Under the pieces are notes generated by a model. It saw nothing but the letters and a program-made list of their open reading frames with translations, did no database searches and was not told where the DNA came from. Shown piece by piece: positions 1 to 9,066 of a stretch of DNA of 53,819 nt. Numbering within the stretch: the stretch's first letter is position 1; each line of letters starts with the position of its first letter. The position numbers and the translations under genes were made by a program. Origin of the DNA: Acidobacteria bacterium 13_2_20CM_57_17 (GTDB taxonomy: Bacteria > Acidobacteriota > Terriglobia > Acidiferrales > UBA7541); contig MNDE01000116.1 of assembly GCA_001914785.1 (NCBI GenBank), positions 1 to 53,819 on the forward strand, read 5' to 3'.

Positions 1-1033
1 GGGGCACTTCGCGGCCGAAATATTCGTACGCGCTTTGCGTGGCCACACGGCCGCGCGGCGTGCGGTCGATCATGCCGATTTGCATCAGGTAGGGCTCGTA
101 CATCTCTTCGATAGCGTCTTCTTCTTCGGAGAGCGCGGCAGCAAGCGTGCCGAGGCCTACGGGGCCGCCCCCATACTTATCGAGAAGAGCGATCATCAAG
201 TTGCGGTCCACTTCATCGAGGCCGCGTTCGTCCACGCCCAGCATTTGCAGCGCTTCCTGCGCAACGGCTCGCGTGATGCGGCCCGCAGCGCGCACTTCCG
301 CAAAATCGCGCGCGCGCCGCAGCAAACGGTTGGCGATCCGCGGTGTGCCGCGGCAACGGCCGGCGATTTCTTCCGCGCCACCTTCATCCATCTGGATGTT
401 CAGGATTTTCGCCGAGCGGTGAATGATGATCAGCAAATCCGCCGGCTCATAAAAATCGAGCCGGTGCACGATGCCGAAGCGCGAGCGCAGCGGCGCGGTA
501 ATCAAACCCGCCCGAGTCGTCGCGCCGATCAAAGTAAAATGTCCCAATGGAAAGGGATGAATCCGCGCGCCCGGACCCTGGCCGATAATCAGGTCCACAC
601 GAAAATCTTCCATCGCCGGGTACAACACTTCTTCCACCGCAGGCTGCAAGCGGTGAATTTCATCCAGGAAGAAGACTTCTTTTTTTTCGAGCGCGGTCAA
701 TATCGCGGTCAAGTCGCCTTTGCGCTCCAGCAACGGGCCGGCGCTGGTTTTGATCGGCACGTTCAATTCATTGGCGATGATTTGCGCCAGCGTGGTTTTT
801 CCAAGACCTGGCGGTCCGTAGAGCAGCACGTGGTCCAGTGCTTCGCCGCGGCTTCGCGCGGCGTCGATGGCAATCTGAATGTTCTCTTTGACGCGCTTCT
901 GCCCGATGTATTCGTCGAGGCGCTTCGGCCGCACGCTCACGTCGATGCGCGCGTCTTCGTCAAGCGCCTGCCCGGACACAATGCGCTCCGGTTGCCGCTG
1001 GTGCATCATCCGTTTTGCCGTTCCATCCGCCAT
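1..1033 (-). CDS. ruvB: Holliday junction branch-migration helicase RuvB (C-terminus cut by window edge)
   Basis: AAA+ motor that, with RuvA, drives branch migration of Holliday junctions in the cytoplasm during recombination repair. The minus-strand frame is open from an ATG at 1033 to the left edge, giving 344 visible residues. It shows the RuvB N-terminus (RPKRLDEYIGQ), Walker A GPPGLGKT, Walker B FLDEIHRL, the sensor stretch LIGATTRAG, and a C-terminal winged-helix region with the MIDRTPRGR motif. The family is about 330-350 residues, so only the last few residues should be missing. It lies 163 nt downstream of ruvA on the same strand, the usual ruvA-ruvB order, but a repeat element separates the two. 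No ruvC is seen. Confidence 0.96.
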   Translation of the reverse strand, partial: MADGTAKRMMHQRQPERIVSGQALDEDARIDVSVRPKRLDEYIGQKRVKENIQIAIDAARSRGEALDHVLLYGPPGLGKTTLAQIIANELNVPIKTSAGPLLERKGDLTAILTALEKKEVFFLDEIHRLQPAVEEVLYPAMEDFRVDLIIGQGPGARIHPFPLGHFTLIGATTRAGLITAPLRSRFGIVHRLDFYEPADLLIIIHRSAKILNIQMDEGGAEEIAGRCRGTPRIANRLLRRARDFAEVRAAGRITRAVAQEALQMLGVDERGLDEVDRNLMIALLDKYGGGPVGLGTLAAALSEEEDAIEEMYEPYLMQIGMIDRTPRGRVATQSAYEYFGREVP

Positions 1034-1058
1034 CGTAGTCAGCCAAGGTGCCTAGGCT

Positions 1059-1185
1059 TGTCATCCTGAGGCGAACCAATGAGGTTCGCCGAAGAATCTC
1101 ATCTGACCCATCGCCGAGCACCTGCACAGGGCGTGAGAAACCTTAGATCCTTCGCACATCCTCGTCGGATGCACTCAGGATGACA
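1059..1185. repeat. 127-bp REP/MITE-like intergenic repeat between ruvA and ruvB
   Basis: A 12-bp perfect inverted repeat (TGTCATCCTGAG at 1059-1070, CTCAGGATGACA at 1174-1185) bounds the element. Just inside lies a perfect 8-bp hairpin, GGCGAACC/GGTTCGCC at 1070-1077 and 1083-1090, followed by GAAGAATCT. Sequences of the TCATCCTGAG...GAAGGATCT kind are common dispersed intergenic repeats in Acidobacteriota and some other phyla (from general knowledge). There is no coding capacity. It fills the ruvA-ruvB gap and would be transcribed with the operon, possibly as a processing or attenuation hairpin. Confidence 0.7.
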
Positions 1186-1196
1186 GCGCGACAGAA

Positions 1197-1817
1197 TTAT
1201 ACTCCACGCGCCGCTCGTCCCTTCGGGGCGCTCAACGACTGCAACGCGCCGCGCAGCAACTTCTCAAAATTTCCGGCACCGGCTTCGCGCTTCGCTTCCG
1301 CGACGGCGGTTTCCGCGGCGCGGCTGTCGTATCCCAGATTCACCAGCGCCGAAATAACATCCGCTTCAATCCCTGCGGGCGAAGAGGCCGCCGGTTTCTC
1401 CGTTTCCACGGCCACGGCTTCCAGCCTGTCCTTCAACTCCACGACCATGCGCTCCGCTGTCTTGCGGCCCACGCCGGGAATTCTCGTCAACCGCCCCAGG
1501 TCACTTCCGCGAATCGCCGGCACGAGTTCTTCAACACTCATCCCGCTCAGAATTTTCAGCGCCAGCGCCGGTCCCACCCCGGAAGCCGAAAGCAGCATCT
1601 CAAAAAAATGCTTTTCGCGCGCGGAGACAAATCCGTACAGCGCCAGCGCATCTTCGCGCACATGGGTGTGGATCAGGAGGGTCACTTCAGTATGCAGCTC
1701 GCCTAAAGCGGCGTACGTAGAAAGCGGCACTTGCACGACGTACCCTACGCCGCCCACGTCGACGAGCACCTGATTCGGTCTTTTTTCGGCGAGCCGTCCG
1801 CGGAGCTGGCCAATCAT
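1197..1817 (-). CDS. ruvA: Holliday junction branch-migration protein RuvA
   Basis: Tetrameric DNA-binding subunit that clamps the four-way junction and loads RuvB hexamers. The 206 residues match the family length. Domain I starts with MIGQLRGRLAEK and contains the oligosaccharide-binding fold stretch DVGGVGYVVQVP. The two helix-hairpin-helix motifs are visible as LSASGVGPALALKIL and IPGVGRKTAERMV (about residues 75-125). After an acidic/alanine-rich linker, domain III (ISALVNLGYDSRAAE) is the RuvB-interacting part. Start ATG at 1817; it follows the PEBP gene by 51 nt, so it probably belongs to the same transcript. Confidence 0.96.
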   Translation of the reverse strand: MIGQLRGRLAEKRPNQVLVDVGGVGYVVQVPLSTYAALGELHTEVTLLIHTHVREDALALYGFVSAREKHFFEMLLSASGVGPALALKILSGMSVEELVPAIRGSDLGRLTRIPGVGRKTAERMVVELKDRLEAVAVETEKPAASSPAGIEADVISALVNLGYDSRAAETAVAEAKREAGAGNFEKLLRGALQSLSAPKGRAARGV

Positions 1818-1868
1818 CGCTCGCCAGTATTGCCGCTTTTCTTTCGCCCGTCAACGCGAAGTCGGACG

Positions 1869-2429
1869 TCACCGCCCGTATTTGCCAACGAGTTCGGCTT
1901 GGGCAACGATGTGGCTCTTCATCGTCCGTTCCAAGTCAGCCTTTGTAACGCCTGGTTTGAGGTTCAGCTTCGTATCGAGCGCATACAGTTTGAAAAAATA
2001 TCGGTGTGGCTTACCCGGCGGCGGACACGGCCCGCCGTAGCCGATTTTGCCGAAATCATTTCGGCCTTGGCGCGAGCCGCTGGCAAGCTGCTCTTGGCTC
2101 GGCAGCTTCTCCGGAAGTTCCCTTCCGTCCGCGGGAACGTCATATAAGACCCAGTGCACCCAAGTGCCCCCTGGGGCGTCGGGATCATCCATGATGAGCG
2201 CGAAGCTCTCGGTATTTGCAGGCGGCCCTTTCCATTCCAGTTTCGGGGAGACGTCCTGCGCATCGCAGGTAAATTTCTTGGGGATCACTTCTCCGTCCGA
2301 AAAATCCGGACTTGTAATGCGCAATGCCATGGCTCCTCCTTTCTCCTGGGCAAAGAACTTTCTAGAAGGCCAGAGAAAGAAGCAGAGAACGAAAACGATG
2401 AGGACTGCAACTTTAATGCGCGCTGACAT
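1869..2429 (-). CDS. YbhB/YbcL-type phosphatidylethanolamine-binding (PEBP) family protein, exported
   Basis: Small PEBP/Raf-kinase-inhibitor-like protein; the bacterial members' function is unsettled. The start chosen is the ATG at 2429 (MSARIKVAVL), giving 186 aa with a hydrophobic signal or anchor (VAVLIVFVLCFFLW) followed by the mature domain. The PEBP signatures are clear: DDPDAPGG followed by WVHWVLYDVP near residues 83-100, and GGPCPPPGKPHRYFFKLYAL near 140-160. A longer frame extends upstream but would overlap the ankyrin gene. The gene lies 13 nt after that gene's stop, so translational coupling is likely. Its role in this run of genes is not obvious. Confidence 0.88.
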   Translation of the reverse strand: MSARIKVAVLIVFVLCFFLWPSRKFFAQEKGGAMALRITSPDFSDGEVIPKKFTCDAQDVSPKLEWKGPPANTESFALIMDDPDAPGGTWVHWVLYDVPADGRELPEKLPSQEQLASGSRQGRNDFGKIGYGGPCPPPGKPHRYFFKLYALDTKLNLKPGVTKADLERTMKSHIVAQAELVGKYGR

Positions 2430-2442
2430 TTCCCGGACCCTC

Positions 2443-3108
2443 TTACGCGGCTCCATGGCTACGCAAAAACTCGGCGACCTCGGCCTGACCGCGCTCCTGC
2501 GCGAAGCCGAGCGCGGTCTTTCCATCATTGGTCTTGGCGTGCAAATCGGCGCCGCTGGCCAGCAAGATGCTCACGATTCCCAGATGGCCATTCGCGGCGG
2601 CGGTAAGAAGCGGGGAGAAGCCGTTTCCGTAACGGTAATTCGGGTCCGCGCCGTTGGCCAGGAGCCACGAAACAATCGCAGTGTGGCCGCTGGCTACGGC
2701 TCCGGTCAGCGCGTTGTAGCCTGTTCCATTTGTCGCTGCCGCGTTGATGTCCGCGCCCTTCGAAAACAAGTACTCGGCAACTTCAAGGTGGCCAAACACG
2801 GCCGCCAGCGCGAACACAGGAAACCCATCGGGCGAGTAGGTCTTGGCCTCAGCCGGCATTTCTTCAACGAGCTGTTTTACGCGCTCCAGCCGCCCCAGCG
2901 CCGCGGCTTCGTGCAGCTCAAGCGGAACTCCGCAAGCCATCAGGACATCGCAAAGTTCCTTGTTGCCGCTGTACGCGGTCAGCAACAAAGCCGATTGTCC
3001 TTTTTCGTTGCGGGCGCCTGCCAATTCGGGTTCGGCCGCCAGCATTCGTTTGGCTGCAGCGGTGTCCCTGGTTTGAATGAACTGGAAAAACTTGGCAGTG
3101 CTGCTCAT
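2443..3108 (-). CDS. Ankyrin-repeat protein
   Basis: 221-residue protein made almost entirely of ankyrin repeats (about five or six 33-residue units), with hallmarks such as GQSALLLTAYSGNKEL, TNGTGYNALTGAVASGHTAI and GFSPLLTAAANGHLGI. Such proteins are protein-protein interaction scaffolds; no enzymatic domain or signal peptide is seen, so a cytoplasmic location is likely. The start ATG at 3108 lies 1 nt beyond the aldolase stop codon (TGA at 3112-3110), which implies translational coupling with that gene. The partner protein cannot be predicted from sequence. Confidence 0.88.
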   Translation of the reverse strand: MSSTAKFFQFIQTRDTAAAKRMLAAEPELAGARNEKGQSALLLTAYSGNKELCDVLMACGVPLELHEAAALGRLERVKQLVEEMPAEAKTYSPDGFPVFALAAVFGHLEVAEYLFSKGADINAAATNGTGYNALTGAVASGHTAIVSWLLANGADPNYRYGNGFSPLLTAAANGHLGIVSILLASGADLHAKTNDGKTALGFAQERGQAEVAEFLRSHGAA

Positions 3109-3109
3109 T

Positions 3110-3919
3110 TCAGCGGCGAGTGCGGTCCTTGCGCACGGCTTCGTCGATCAGGGCATCGAGTTCGCTGCGCGTCAGCGTCACATCATCGCCGGAATTTTCT
3201 CCGCTGTCGCGGGTGATGGGCAATTCCGCTCCGCCGCCCGGCGGTGGCGAAACAAAATAGCGTGGACGCGCGGCCATGAGTTTGGCAACTTCGCGGCTGG
3301 AGAGCAACGCAGGCTCACCGGCCATTTCCGCGGCCAGCGTGATTTTCGCGCTGTGCTCGATGGTCTCCATTCGAAAGAACGCGGTTAGCAAATCCGGGCC
3401 GCAAGTTACGGCGCCATGGTTGGCAAGAAGGAGCGCGTCATAGTGCGGCACAAACGGCTCGATGGCCTCGCTCAACTCCTGAGTTCCCGGCGTGGCGTAT
3501 TGCACCAGGGGAATCTGTCCAAGCCCAACGACGACTTCGGGAAGCAGGGCATAATTCAGCGCGCGCCCGGCGACAGCAAAACCAGTGGCCGTGGGTGGAT
3601 GCCCGTGGCAAATAGCCATCACATCCGGCCGCATACGGTAAAACAAAAGGTGCATCGCCAGTTCGGAGGAAAACTTCCGGTCGCCGGAGAGCTGCCGGCC
3701 TTGCAAATCGGTGATAACGAGATCTTCGGGAGAAAGCATCCCTTTGTTCATGCAGGTAGGAGTGGTGAGAATGCTGCCGTCATCGAGACGCACGGAAATG
3801 TTTCCTTCGCAAGCGACGATGTGTCCGCGCTCGTACATCCATCGTCCGGCGACACAAATATCGCGGCGGTGCTGCTCTTCGCTTTTCGCGTGGCCTGATA
3901 AGAGTGAGTCCGGGGTCAC
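3110..3919 (-). CDS. Class II aldolase/adducin family protein (L-fuculose-phosphate aldolase-like)
   Basis: Zn-dependent aldolase-fold enzyme that would cleave or epimerise a sugar phosphate (the fuculose-1-P, rhamnulose-1-P and methylthioribulose-1-P dehydratase families share this fold). The start is taken as the GTG at 3919, because AGGAAGGAG sits 7 nt upstream; an ATG at 3985 has no such site. The 269-residue product shows the family pattern HRRDICVAGRWMYERGHIVA, CEGNISVRL, the metal-binding CHGHPPTATG and the third-histidine motif LLANHGAVTCG. The substrate cannot be assigned. It is stop-to-start coupled to the ankyrin gene, and no sugar catabolic kinase or isomerase is nearby. Confidence 0.87.
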   Translation of the reverse strand: MTPDSLLSGHAKSEEQHRRDICVAGRWMYERGHIVACEGNISVRLDDGSILTTPTCMNKGMLSPEDLVITDLQGRQLSGDRKFSSELAMHLLFYRMRPDVMAICHGHPPTATGFAVAGRALNYALLPEVVVGLGQIPLVQYATPGTQELSEAIEPFVPHYDALLLANHGAVTCGPDLLTAFFRMETIEHSAKITLAAEMAGEPALLSSREVAKLMAARPRYFVSPPPGGGAELPITRDSGENSGDDVTLTRSELDALIDEAVRKDRTRR

Positions 3920-4072
3920 GGGCGGTCTCCTTCCTGGCTCAGAGTGTCTTTCCGAGCCGTTCAGTTTGAGTTGATCCAGGCACATTCCGTAGCGGAGTTA
4001 CGGAATGGCTCCTGCCGGCCTCATTAGAACGGCGGGAGCGGAAAAGAAACTAATACAAGTTGCCTCCAGAAG

Positions 4073-5344
4073 CTAGGCATAAATACCGCGAAGCTTGAGG
4101 GCGCTGGCGACGCGGTCGATGGCCAGCATATAGGCGGCAATGCGGTTGTTGACTTTGTGCAATTCCGCAAAGCGCACCACTTCGTCGAAGGCATTTTCCA
4201 TGATGTCGAAAAGGCGCTCGTTCACTTCGCTTTCACGCCAGAAGAAACCCTGGCGGTCCTGGACCCATTCGAAATAGCTGACGGTAACACCGCCGGCGTT
4301 TCCAAGAATATCCGGTACAGTGAAAATTCCTTTGGCGTCGATAATCGCGTCAGCTTGCCAGGTCGTAGGGCCGTTGGCGCCCTCGCAAAGAATTTTCGCC
4401 TTGACCTGATTGGCGTTTTTCTCGGTGATCTGATTTTCGATGGCCGCGGGAATAGCGATCTCGCAGGGCTGGAAGAGAACGTCGCGCGCGCTCATCTTCG
4501 TTCCGCCACCTGGGAATTCCTGAAGCGGCTTCTTCTGCGTATACACCCAATCGATCACCTTCGGGACGTCAAAGCCTTTTTCGTTGTAAAGACCGCCGCC
4601 AATGTCCGCGAGGCCGATGATTTTGTAGCCGGCTTTCTGCATGAGATCCGCAGCCAAGGAACCTACGTTGCCAAAACCTTGCACCACGACGCGGCAGCCT
4701 TGCTTCTTGATGCCGAGTTTCGCGAGGGCCTTATCGCAGCAGATCATCACGCCTCGGCCGGTGGCCTCGCGCCTGCCGCGCGAGCCGCCGAGTTCGATGG
4801 GCTTACCGGTGACGACGGCGGTGGTGGCTTGACCAACGTGCATCGCGTAAGTGTCCATCACCCAAGCCATGGTTTGCTCGCCGGTGCCCACGTCAGGCGC
4901 CGGAACGTCGCGCTCGGGACCGAGCCAGTTCGCCAGTTCGGCGGTATAACGGCGGGTAAGCCGTTCAAGTTCGCCACGCGACATTTTCCTTGGATCGCAG
5001 ATCACTCCGCCCTTGGCACCGCCGAAAGGAATATTCACTACGGCGCACTTCCAAGTCATCCAGGTCGCCAGCGCGCGCACCTCGTCGATGGAAACATCAG
5101 GAGCAAAACGGATTCCGCCTTTGCCCGGCCCGCGCACCGTGGAATGCAGCACGCGATATCCCGTGAAGACTTCGAGTGTTCCGTTATCCATGCCGATGGG
5201 AATGTAGAGCGTGATTTCCTTGCTTGGATACTTGAGATAGCGATATAGCCCTTGTTCGAGCCCCAGCTTTTCCGCGGCGACCTCGAAACGCGCTTCGGCG
5301 TTCTGGTAGACGTTCATTTCTTCCGGCATGGGAGCTTGCGACAT
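4073..5344 (-). CDS. gdhA: Glu/Leu/Phe/Val dehydrogenase, most likely NAD(P)-glutamate dehydrogenase
   Basis: Catalyses reversible oxidative deamination of glutamate to 2-oxoglutarate and ammonium. The ATG at 5344 is preceded by AAAGGAGAA, an excellent ribosome binding site, and gives 423 residues, the size of hexameric bacterial GDH. Visible motifs are the substrate/catalytic stretch [29 protein letters not shown] with its catalytic lysine, [13 protein letters not shown], the Rossmann motif VQGFGNVGS and the C-terminal [10 protein letters not shown]. An upstream in-frame ATG at 5386 is less likely. The link to the amtB-glnB-glnD operon 11 kb away is functional (ammonium assimilation), not transcriptional. 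Leucine or phenylalanine specificity cannot be fully excluded. Confidence 0.93.
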   Translation of the reverse strand: MSQAPMPEEMNVYQNAEARFEVAAEKLGLEQGLYRYLKYPSKEITLYIPIGMDNGTLEVFTGYRVLHSTVRGPGKGGIRFAPDVSIDEVRALATWMTWKCAVVNIPFGGAKGGVICDPRKMSRGELERLTRRYTAELANWLGPERDVPAPDVGTGEQTMAWVMDTYAMHVGQATTAVVTGKPIELGGSRGRREATGRGVMICCDKALAKLGIKKQGCRVVVQGFGNVGSLAADLMQKAGYKIIGLADIGGGLYNEKGFDVPKVIDWVYTQKKPLQEFPGGGTKMSARDVLFQPCEIAIPAAIENQITEKNANQVKAKILCEGANGPTTWQADAIIDAKGIFTVPDILGNAGGVTVSYFEWVQDRQGFFWRESEVNERLFDIMENAFDEVVRFAELHKVNNRIAAYMLAIDRVASALKLRGIYA

Positions 5345-5670
5345 GCGAAAATTCTCCTTTGGTACGGACAGCCCTGCTTCCGTCATTTGCGAACGGAGTG
5401 AGTACGCTTCCTCTCGACGCGTTTTCTCGCGCAGAGAAATCTCTCTTCGCTGGATTTCAGAGCAGAATCAATGCTTCGGCTACGTCAGCTCTGTTTGTCA
5501 GGCCAAGGAAGGTGAGCGCCAGCGGTCTACCCCACCGCAGGAACCGCCAATTGGCCGGGCCGCCAGTATACGAACCTGCCCGGCATCCCGCAAGCGACGT
5601 TGTGCTGAAAGAAACGCCACTCGAACGCGAAGGCACACCAATGGTGTAAATGAACTAGGGGTGAGAAACA
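5345..5670. other. Gene-free stretch with a short repeat-like segment
   Basis: No convincing coding frame. It contains the GDH 5' leader and the 3' flank of the TonB-family gene. At 5434-5450 the 17-mer GAGAAATCTCTCTTCGC is identical to one at 27253-27269 inside a recognisable dispersed repeat, so a decayed copy of that repeat probably lies here. No clear terminator was seen. Confidence 0.4.
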
Positions 5671-7986
5671 TTACGGCAAGCGGAACTGGACGGTGACCGT
5701 GAGGTGCATGGCGACGGGCTTGCCGTCGAGCGATGCGGGCTGATATTTCCACTGCTTCAACGCGTCCATGGCTGCCTGTTGCAGCAAGGTGGGGCCGGAG
5801 ACAACCTTCATTGTGGTCACACGCCCGTTGGCGTCGATCAGCGCGTCAACGGTGACGTTGCCGGACACATGCTGGTTCTTGGCAAGCGTCGGATAAACCG
5901 GAGGCACGGAAGAAATGAGCTTTGCCTGTTTTACATCACCGCCAACGGGAAGCGGGGCGGCTGGCGCCGATGGCTGGTTGTTGCTGACGGCCAAGCCACT
6001 GTTAAGCCCTTCCGCGGCTGGCTGGTCGTCACTGTTTAGATTGATGCCAGCGTCAGGCTCTCCCACGGTCTGCGTGTGCCGGCCCGGCGAGACTTTGGGT
6101 TTCGCGAGACGAACTTCGCCGAGGACGGGTTTCTTCGGCTCCTCCACAGGCGGTTGGGCCGAAGCGGGCGCCGCCGCACTCGCGCCAGAGTTTGCCGGAT
6201 TCGAGATAGGCTGCGAATTGCGAGCTGGCGGCACCGATTGAACTGCCGGAACAACGCTTAGACTATTCGAGCTCGATTTGGTTTGGGCGGAAGCGTTTGT
6301 GACCGCCGGACTTGATTGCGCCGGAGGATTCGCCTGAGGCAGAACATTCTCGTGAGGTTGTGAAGGCGAGCTCACGGCAGGAAGGGAGGCGACGGAGGCC
6401 TGCACGTTCGACGCGGACTCCGAACCTGCCTGAACGCGGCCCGACTGCTGTTGCATATACCACCAGCCGCCGCCAGCAAGCGCCAGGACACCGGCGGCAA
6501 TCGCTCCAAGTAAGAGCCCCTTCCCCGAACTCTTGGGCCGGCTTTCACGTGTGATCCTAACTTCGTCGAGGGGAAGCGCGCTGCCAAATGTGGGAAGCGG
6601 CAGCTCGGAGAGATGCAGTCCTTCCGCGGGCGAGACGGTTTCCGCGGCAATTTCTTCTACCTCAGGCGGTTCGGAAAAGCGCTTGGCCTTTTCCCTATCG
6701 ACCGGTTCCTGGGCCGAAGAAGGCGTGGCCGCATTGCGAGCGAGAGGCTCGAGCCAAGCCGGGATTTTCAACTCTTCGTCGTCGAGTAACGACTTCGCGG
6801 ACTGGGACTCAAGCTTCACGGGCTCGACGCGTGCGGGAGGCGCGGGCCCTGGTTCAGGCGCATGAATTTTGGATTGCTCGAATGCTTTTGCGGCGTTTTC
6901 CGCAAGTTCCTTTTGTATGACCACGGAAGATGCTTGCGGAATCTGCACGAAAACTGTTTCAGGCGCCTCTCCTGAGAACGCAATGTGCGAAAGCTCTTCC
7001 TGAAGGCGCGCGGTGTGCTTCTTGAGCGTCTCGGTTTCCGTGTCAACGCAAATCTGTACCGCGGGAGGAGGATCGACCTCAGGAACAGCCGGTTTGCCTT
7101 CGAAGAGCGCGAGCAGATTCGTGACAGCGGACACTACCGGAGCGGCCGGCGCCTTGGCTGGCTCCAGAAAGGAGGCTTGCACTTCCGAAGCGCGGGGCGA
7201 ATCGATGAGCACAGGAGCGCTGGGTTGCGCGGGCGCGTAATTCACCGGTGGCTCCGGAACGGGGGAAACCGGCACGGCCAGCACAACCGGAACGACAGGT
7301 GGAGGAGGCGGTGTTGTGCGAACGCTGAGCGGAGCTTCAGGATCGAAAGACGAGGACAGTGTGGACGAGAGCGGCGCAACAGGCGCGACTGGTTTCTGCG
7401 GCAGCAAATCCTCTGGCTTGGTCACCGCAGGAATAACGGTTTTCGTTTCAGATGGCTTTGGGGCGGCGTCCTTAACAGCAACAGCGGAAACTGGAACGAC
7501 AGGCTTCGCCGGAAGGACGCTGGGAGTGACACTCACTGGCGGCGCGGGCGTCACCTGCTGCGGGGCGGAACCGATACGGTCACCTGGAAAACGCATCCCC
7601 CAGAAGCCGACCACGGACTCCGTAAATTCAAGTTCGACGTAGCCGCTGACTCTGCGATAGTTCTTGGATTTGACGACCTGGCAGACAACCTCTTTCTTTG
7701 TTTTTTCGTTGGTGAGAAAAAGCAATTGTCCCGGAGCAACGGAAGAAGAAAGGCGGATCACGGCGCCACTGCCGAAAATCAGGACAGTCTTGGTGGACTC
7801 GGAGAAAGGCTCGCGCTTGTCGCTGCCGTCCACAGCGCGCGCGCCATTGACGCTCACGGGAACTTCCAGCGCGACGGGCTGCTGCTTGATCGCTGAGTCG
7901 GCGGGCAGAGCGGAACCTGACGCGGCTCGCGCAGCCCCGTCCGGCTTGGCGGCCAAGTTTTCGGCGTCTTTCGCGGTAGGAGGCAT
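5671..7986 (-). CDS. TonB-family energy transducer with PilZ-like N-terminal domain and long Pro/Ala linker
   Basis: The start is taken at the ATG at 7986, giving 771 residues. The cytoplasmic N-terminus (about residues 30-140) has the look of a PilZ domain (SVAPGQLLFLTNEKTKKEVV, GYVELEFTE, FWGMRFPGD) but lacks the canonical RxxxR c-di-GMP motif. A long proline/alanine/valine-rich region of about 350 residues follows. One membrane helix (LLLGAIAAGVLALAGGGWWY, near residue 495) precedes a second periplasmic low-complexity spacer. The C-terminus (last about 85 residues) is a TonB C-terminal domain with SGNVTVDALIDANGRV and MDALKQWKYQPA. It would couple inner-membrane energy to outer-membrane receptors such as those in this window. 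A site like that in TonB proteins for ExbB contact is not obvious. Confidence 0.85.
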   Translation of the reverse strand: MPPTAKDAENLAAKPDGAARAASGSALPADSAIKQQPVALEVPVSVNGARAVDGSDKREPFSESTKTVLIFGSGAVIRLSSSVAPGQLLFLTNEKTKKEVVCQVVKSKNYRRVSGYVELEFTESVVGFWGMRFPGDRIGSAPQQVTPAPPVSVTPSVLPAKPVVPVSAVAVKDAAPKPSETKTVIPAVTKPEDLLPQKPVAPVAPLSSTLSSSFDPEAPLSVRTTPPPPPVVPVVLAVPVSPVPEPPVNYAPAQPSAPVLIDSPRASEVQASFLEPAKAPAAPVVSAVTNLLALFEGKPAVPEVDPPPAVQICVDTETETLKKHTARLQEELSHIAFSGEAPETVFVQIPQASSVVIQKELAENAAKAFEQSKIHAPEPGPAPPARVEPVKLESQSAKSLLDDEELKIPAWLEPLARNAATPSSAQEPVDREKAKRFSEPPEVEEIAAETVSPAEGLHLSELPLPTFGSALPLDEVRITRESRPKSSGKGLLLGAIAAGVLALAGGGWWYMQQQSGRVQAGSESASNVQASVASLPAVSSPSQPHENVLPQANPPAQSSPAVTNASAQTKSSSNSLSVVPAVQSVPPARNSQPISNPANSGASAAAPASAQPPVEEPKKPVLGEVRLAKPKVSPGRHTQTVGEPDAGINLNSDDQPAAEGLNSGLAVSNNQPSAPAAPLPVGGDVKQAKLISSVPPVYPTLAKNQHVSGNVTVDALIDANGRVTTMKVVSGPTLLQQAAMDALKQWKYQPASLDGKPVAMHLTVTVQFRLP

Positions 7987-8208
7987 GGCTGGCACACTCA
8001 CGAAGCTAGACTTTCGGACACGCCCCGCTCGAAACAGGGCTCCCCGGTAACATCTATATGTTCCGCCTCGCTGGAGAGAGCCAACCATAGTACGTGCGTA
8101 CTACGGTGCGGCAGAAACACCTGTCCGCACGGACAGGCTAATTTCGCGGAGAGCTAGACGTTGCGAGCGGGACTTTCGAAAAGCGCAGAGAGGAGAAAAC
8201 TTGTGGAA

Positions 8209-8616
8209 TTATCGCGGAAGAGGAGCCTGGAAACGCTGGTCGACTTCGACCTGATAGCCGGTGACGAGCTTGTTGGTTTCGTTGGCCATGCCGATGACGG
8301 CTTGCAGTTCCTTGAACATGGCGTGGGTCATGCCTTTGCCAAAGGCGGAAGCGGTATGCGAAGCGATGCAGTAGTTACAATTGTTGGTGACGCTGACGGC
8401 GATGTAAAGCATTTCTTTGGTTAGAGGATCGAGCGCGCCGGGCGCCATAATTTGCTTGATGCTTTCCCAGGTACGCTTGAGCAAAACGGGATCGTGCGCG
8501 ATGGCCTTCCAGAAATTGTTGATCCAATCGGTTTTGCGCGTGGCCATGATGTCGTCGTAAATGGCGCGGACTTCGGTAGAGGCGTCGTTGTATTCGATCA
8601 ATCCGAATGTGGCCAT
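8209..8616 (-). CDS. Carboxymuconolactone decarboxylase/AhpD-like protein
   Basis: 135-residue all-helical AhpD-fold protein, starting at the ATG at 8616 with GGAG about 10 nt upstream. The redox motif CNYCIASH (Cys-x-x-Cys-x-x-x-His, near residue 86) is intact, as in alkylhydroperoxidase AhpD cores; a peroxide- or quinone-related reductase role is plausible. The start is placed after a non-matching upstream extension (an open frame continues to 8808) that does not resemble the family. Neighbours do not point to a substrate. Confidence 0.85.
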   Translation of the reverse strand: MATFGLIEYNDASTEVRAIYDDIMATRKTDWINNFWKAIAHDPVLLKRTWESIKQIMAPGALDPLTKEMLYIAVSVTNNCNYCIASHTASAFGKGMTHAMFKELQAVIGMANETNKLVTGYQVEVDQRFQAPLPR

Positions 8617-9066
8617 GAGGGGCTCCAAAGTTAGTTGAAATAAAATTCTTCCAAGACGGTAGCAGGAAGAGGTCAGAACTGGATAGAGGCATTCCATCGC
8701 AGAGGAATGCGTTGAAAAGACACAAATTTTCGTGGCTGTGTCAACGAAAAAACGCGCTCCAAGAGCGGGCAGACGATGAAATTTTTGGGTTCGTCGAATG
8801 AAATTCATTCTCCTTGACAGACGGGCATCAGAGAGTTAAAACTCATGAACCTCAGCCATATTGGTCGTATTGCTGAATTGTTTTTTGTTACGTAAGGGCG
8901 AGCTGGTCCGGGGGGCTTGTCCTTGATTTTGCAAACAGGTCACTATCCACAAACAGAAAACAATTGGTGCGCGGTGCAATTTGTTTTTTCGGGCGTTTAC
9001 CGAGCGGGTCGGGGGACGCCGGTGCTGTGGGTTGTAGATTGAACTCGATGAGGGGGTGTTGAGCAT
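8617..9066. other. Intergenic region between AhpD-like gene and receptor gene
   Basis: About 450 nt between divergent genes. It holds the leader of the AhpD-like gene and, on the plus strand, the promoter candidate listed separately, implying a 5' untranslated leader of roughly 220 nt ahead of the receptor gene. No coding frame was recognised. Confidence 0.4.
8814..8842 (+). promoter_or_regulatory. Sigma-70-like promoter candidate for the receptor gene at 9067
   Basis: TTGACA at 8814-8819, a 17-nt spacer, then TAAAAC at 8837-8842 (four of six matches to TATAAT). It is the only perfect -35 hexamer noticed in this intergenic region and is oriented towards the TonB-dependent receptor gene. Prediction only. 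Confidence 0.4.

Noticed and set aside
35..1069. Open plus-strand frame at the left edge
   Set aside because: The opposite strand encodes RuvB with all its motifs, so this frame is a shadow.
4157..5248. Open plus-strand frame opposite glutamate dehydrogenase
   Set aside because: Shadow of the minus-strand GDH gene; no recognisable protein features.
8120..8137. CCTGTCCG/CGGACAGG palindrome as a terminator
   Set aside because: The loop would be only 2 nt and no T-run follows; treated as a small dispersed palindrome.
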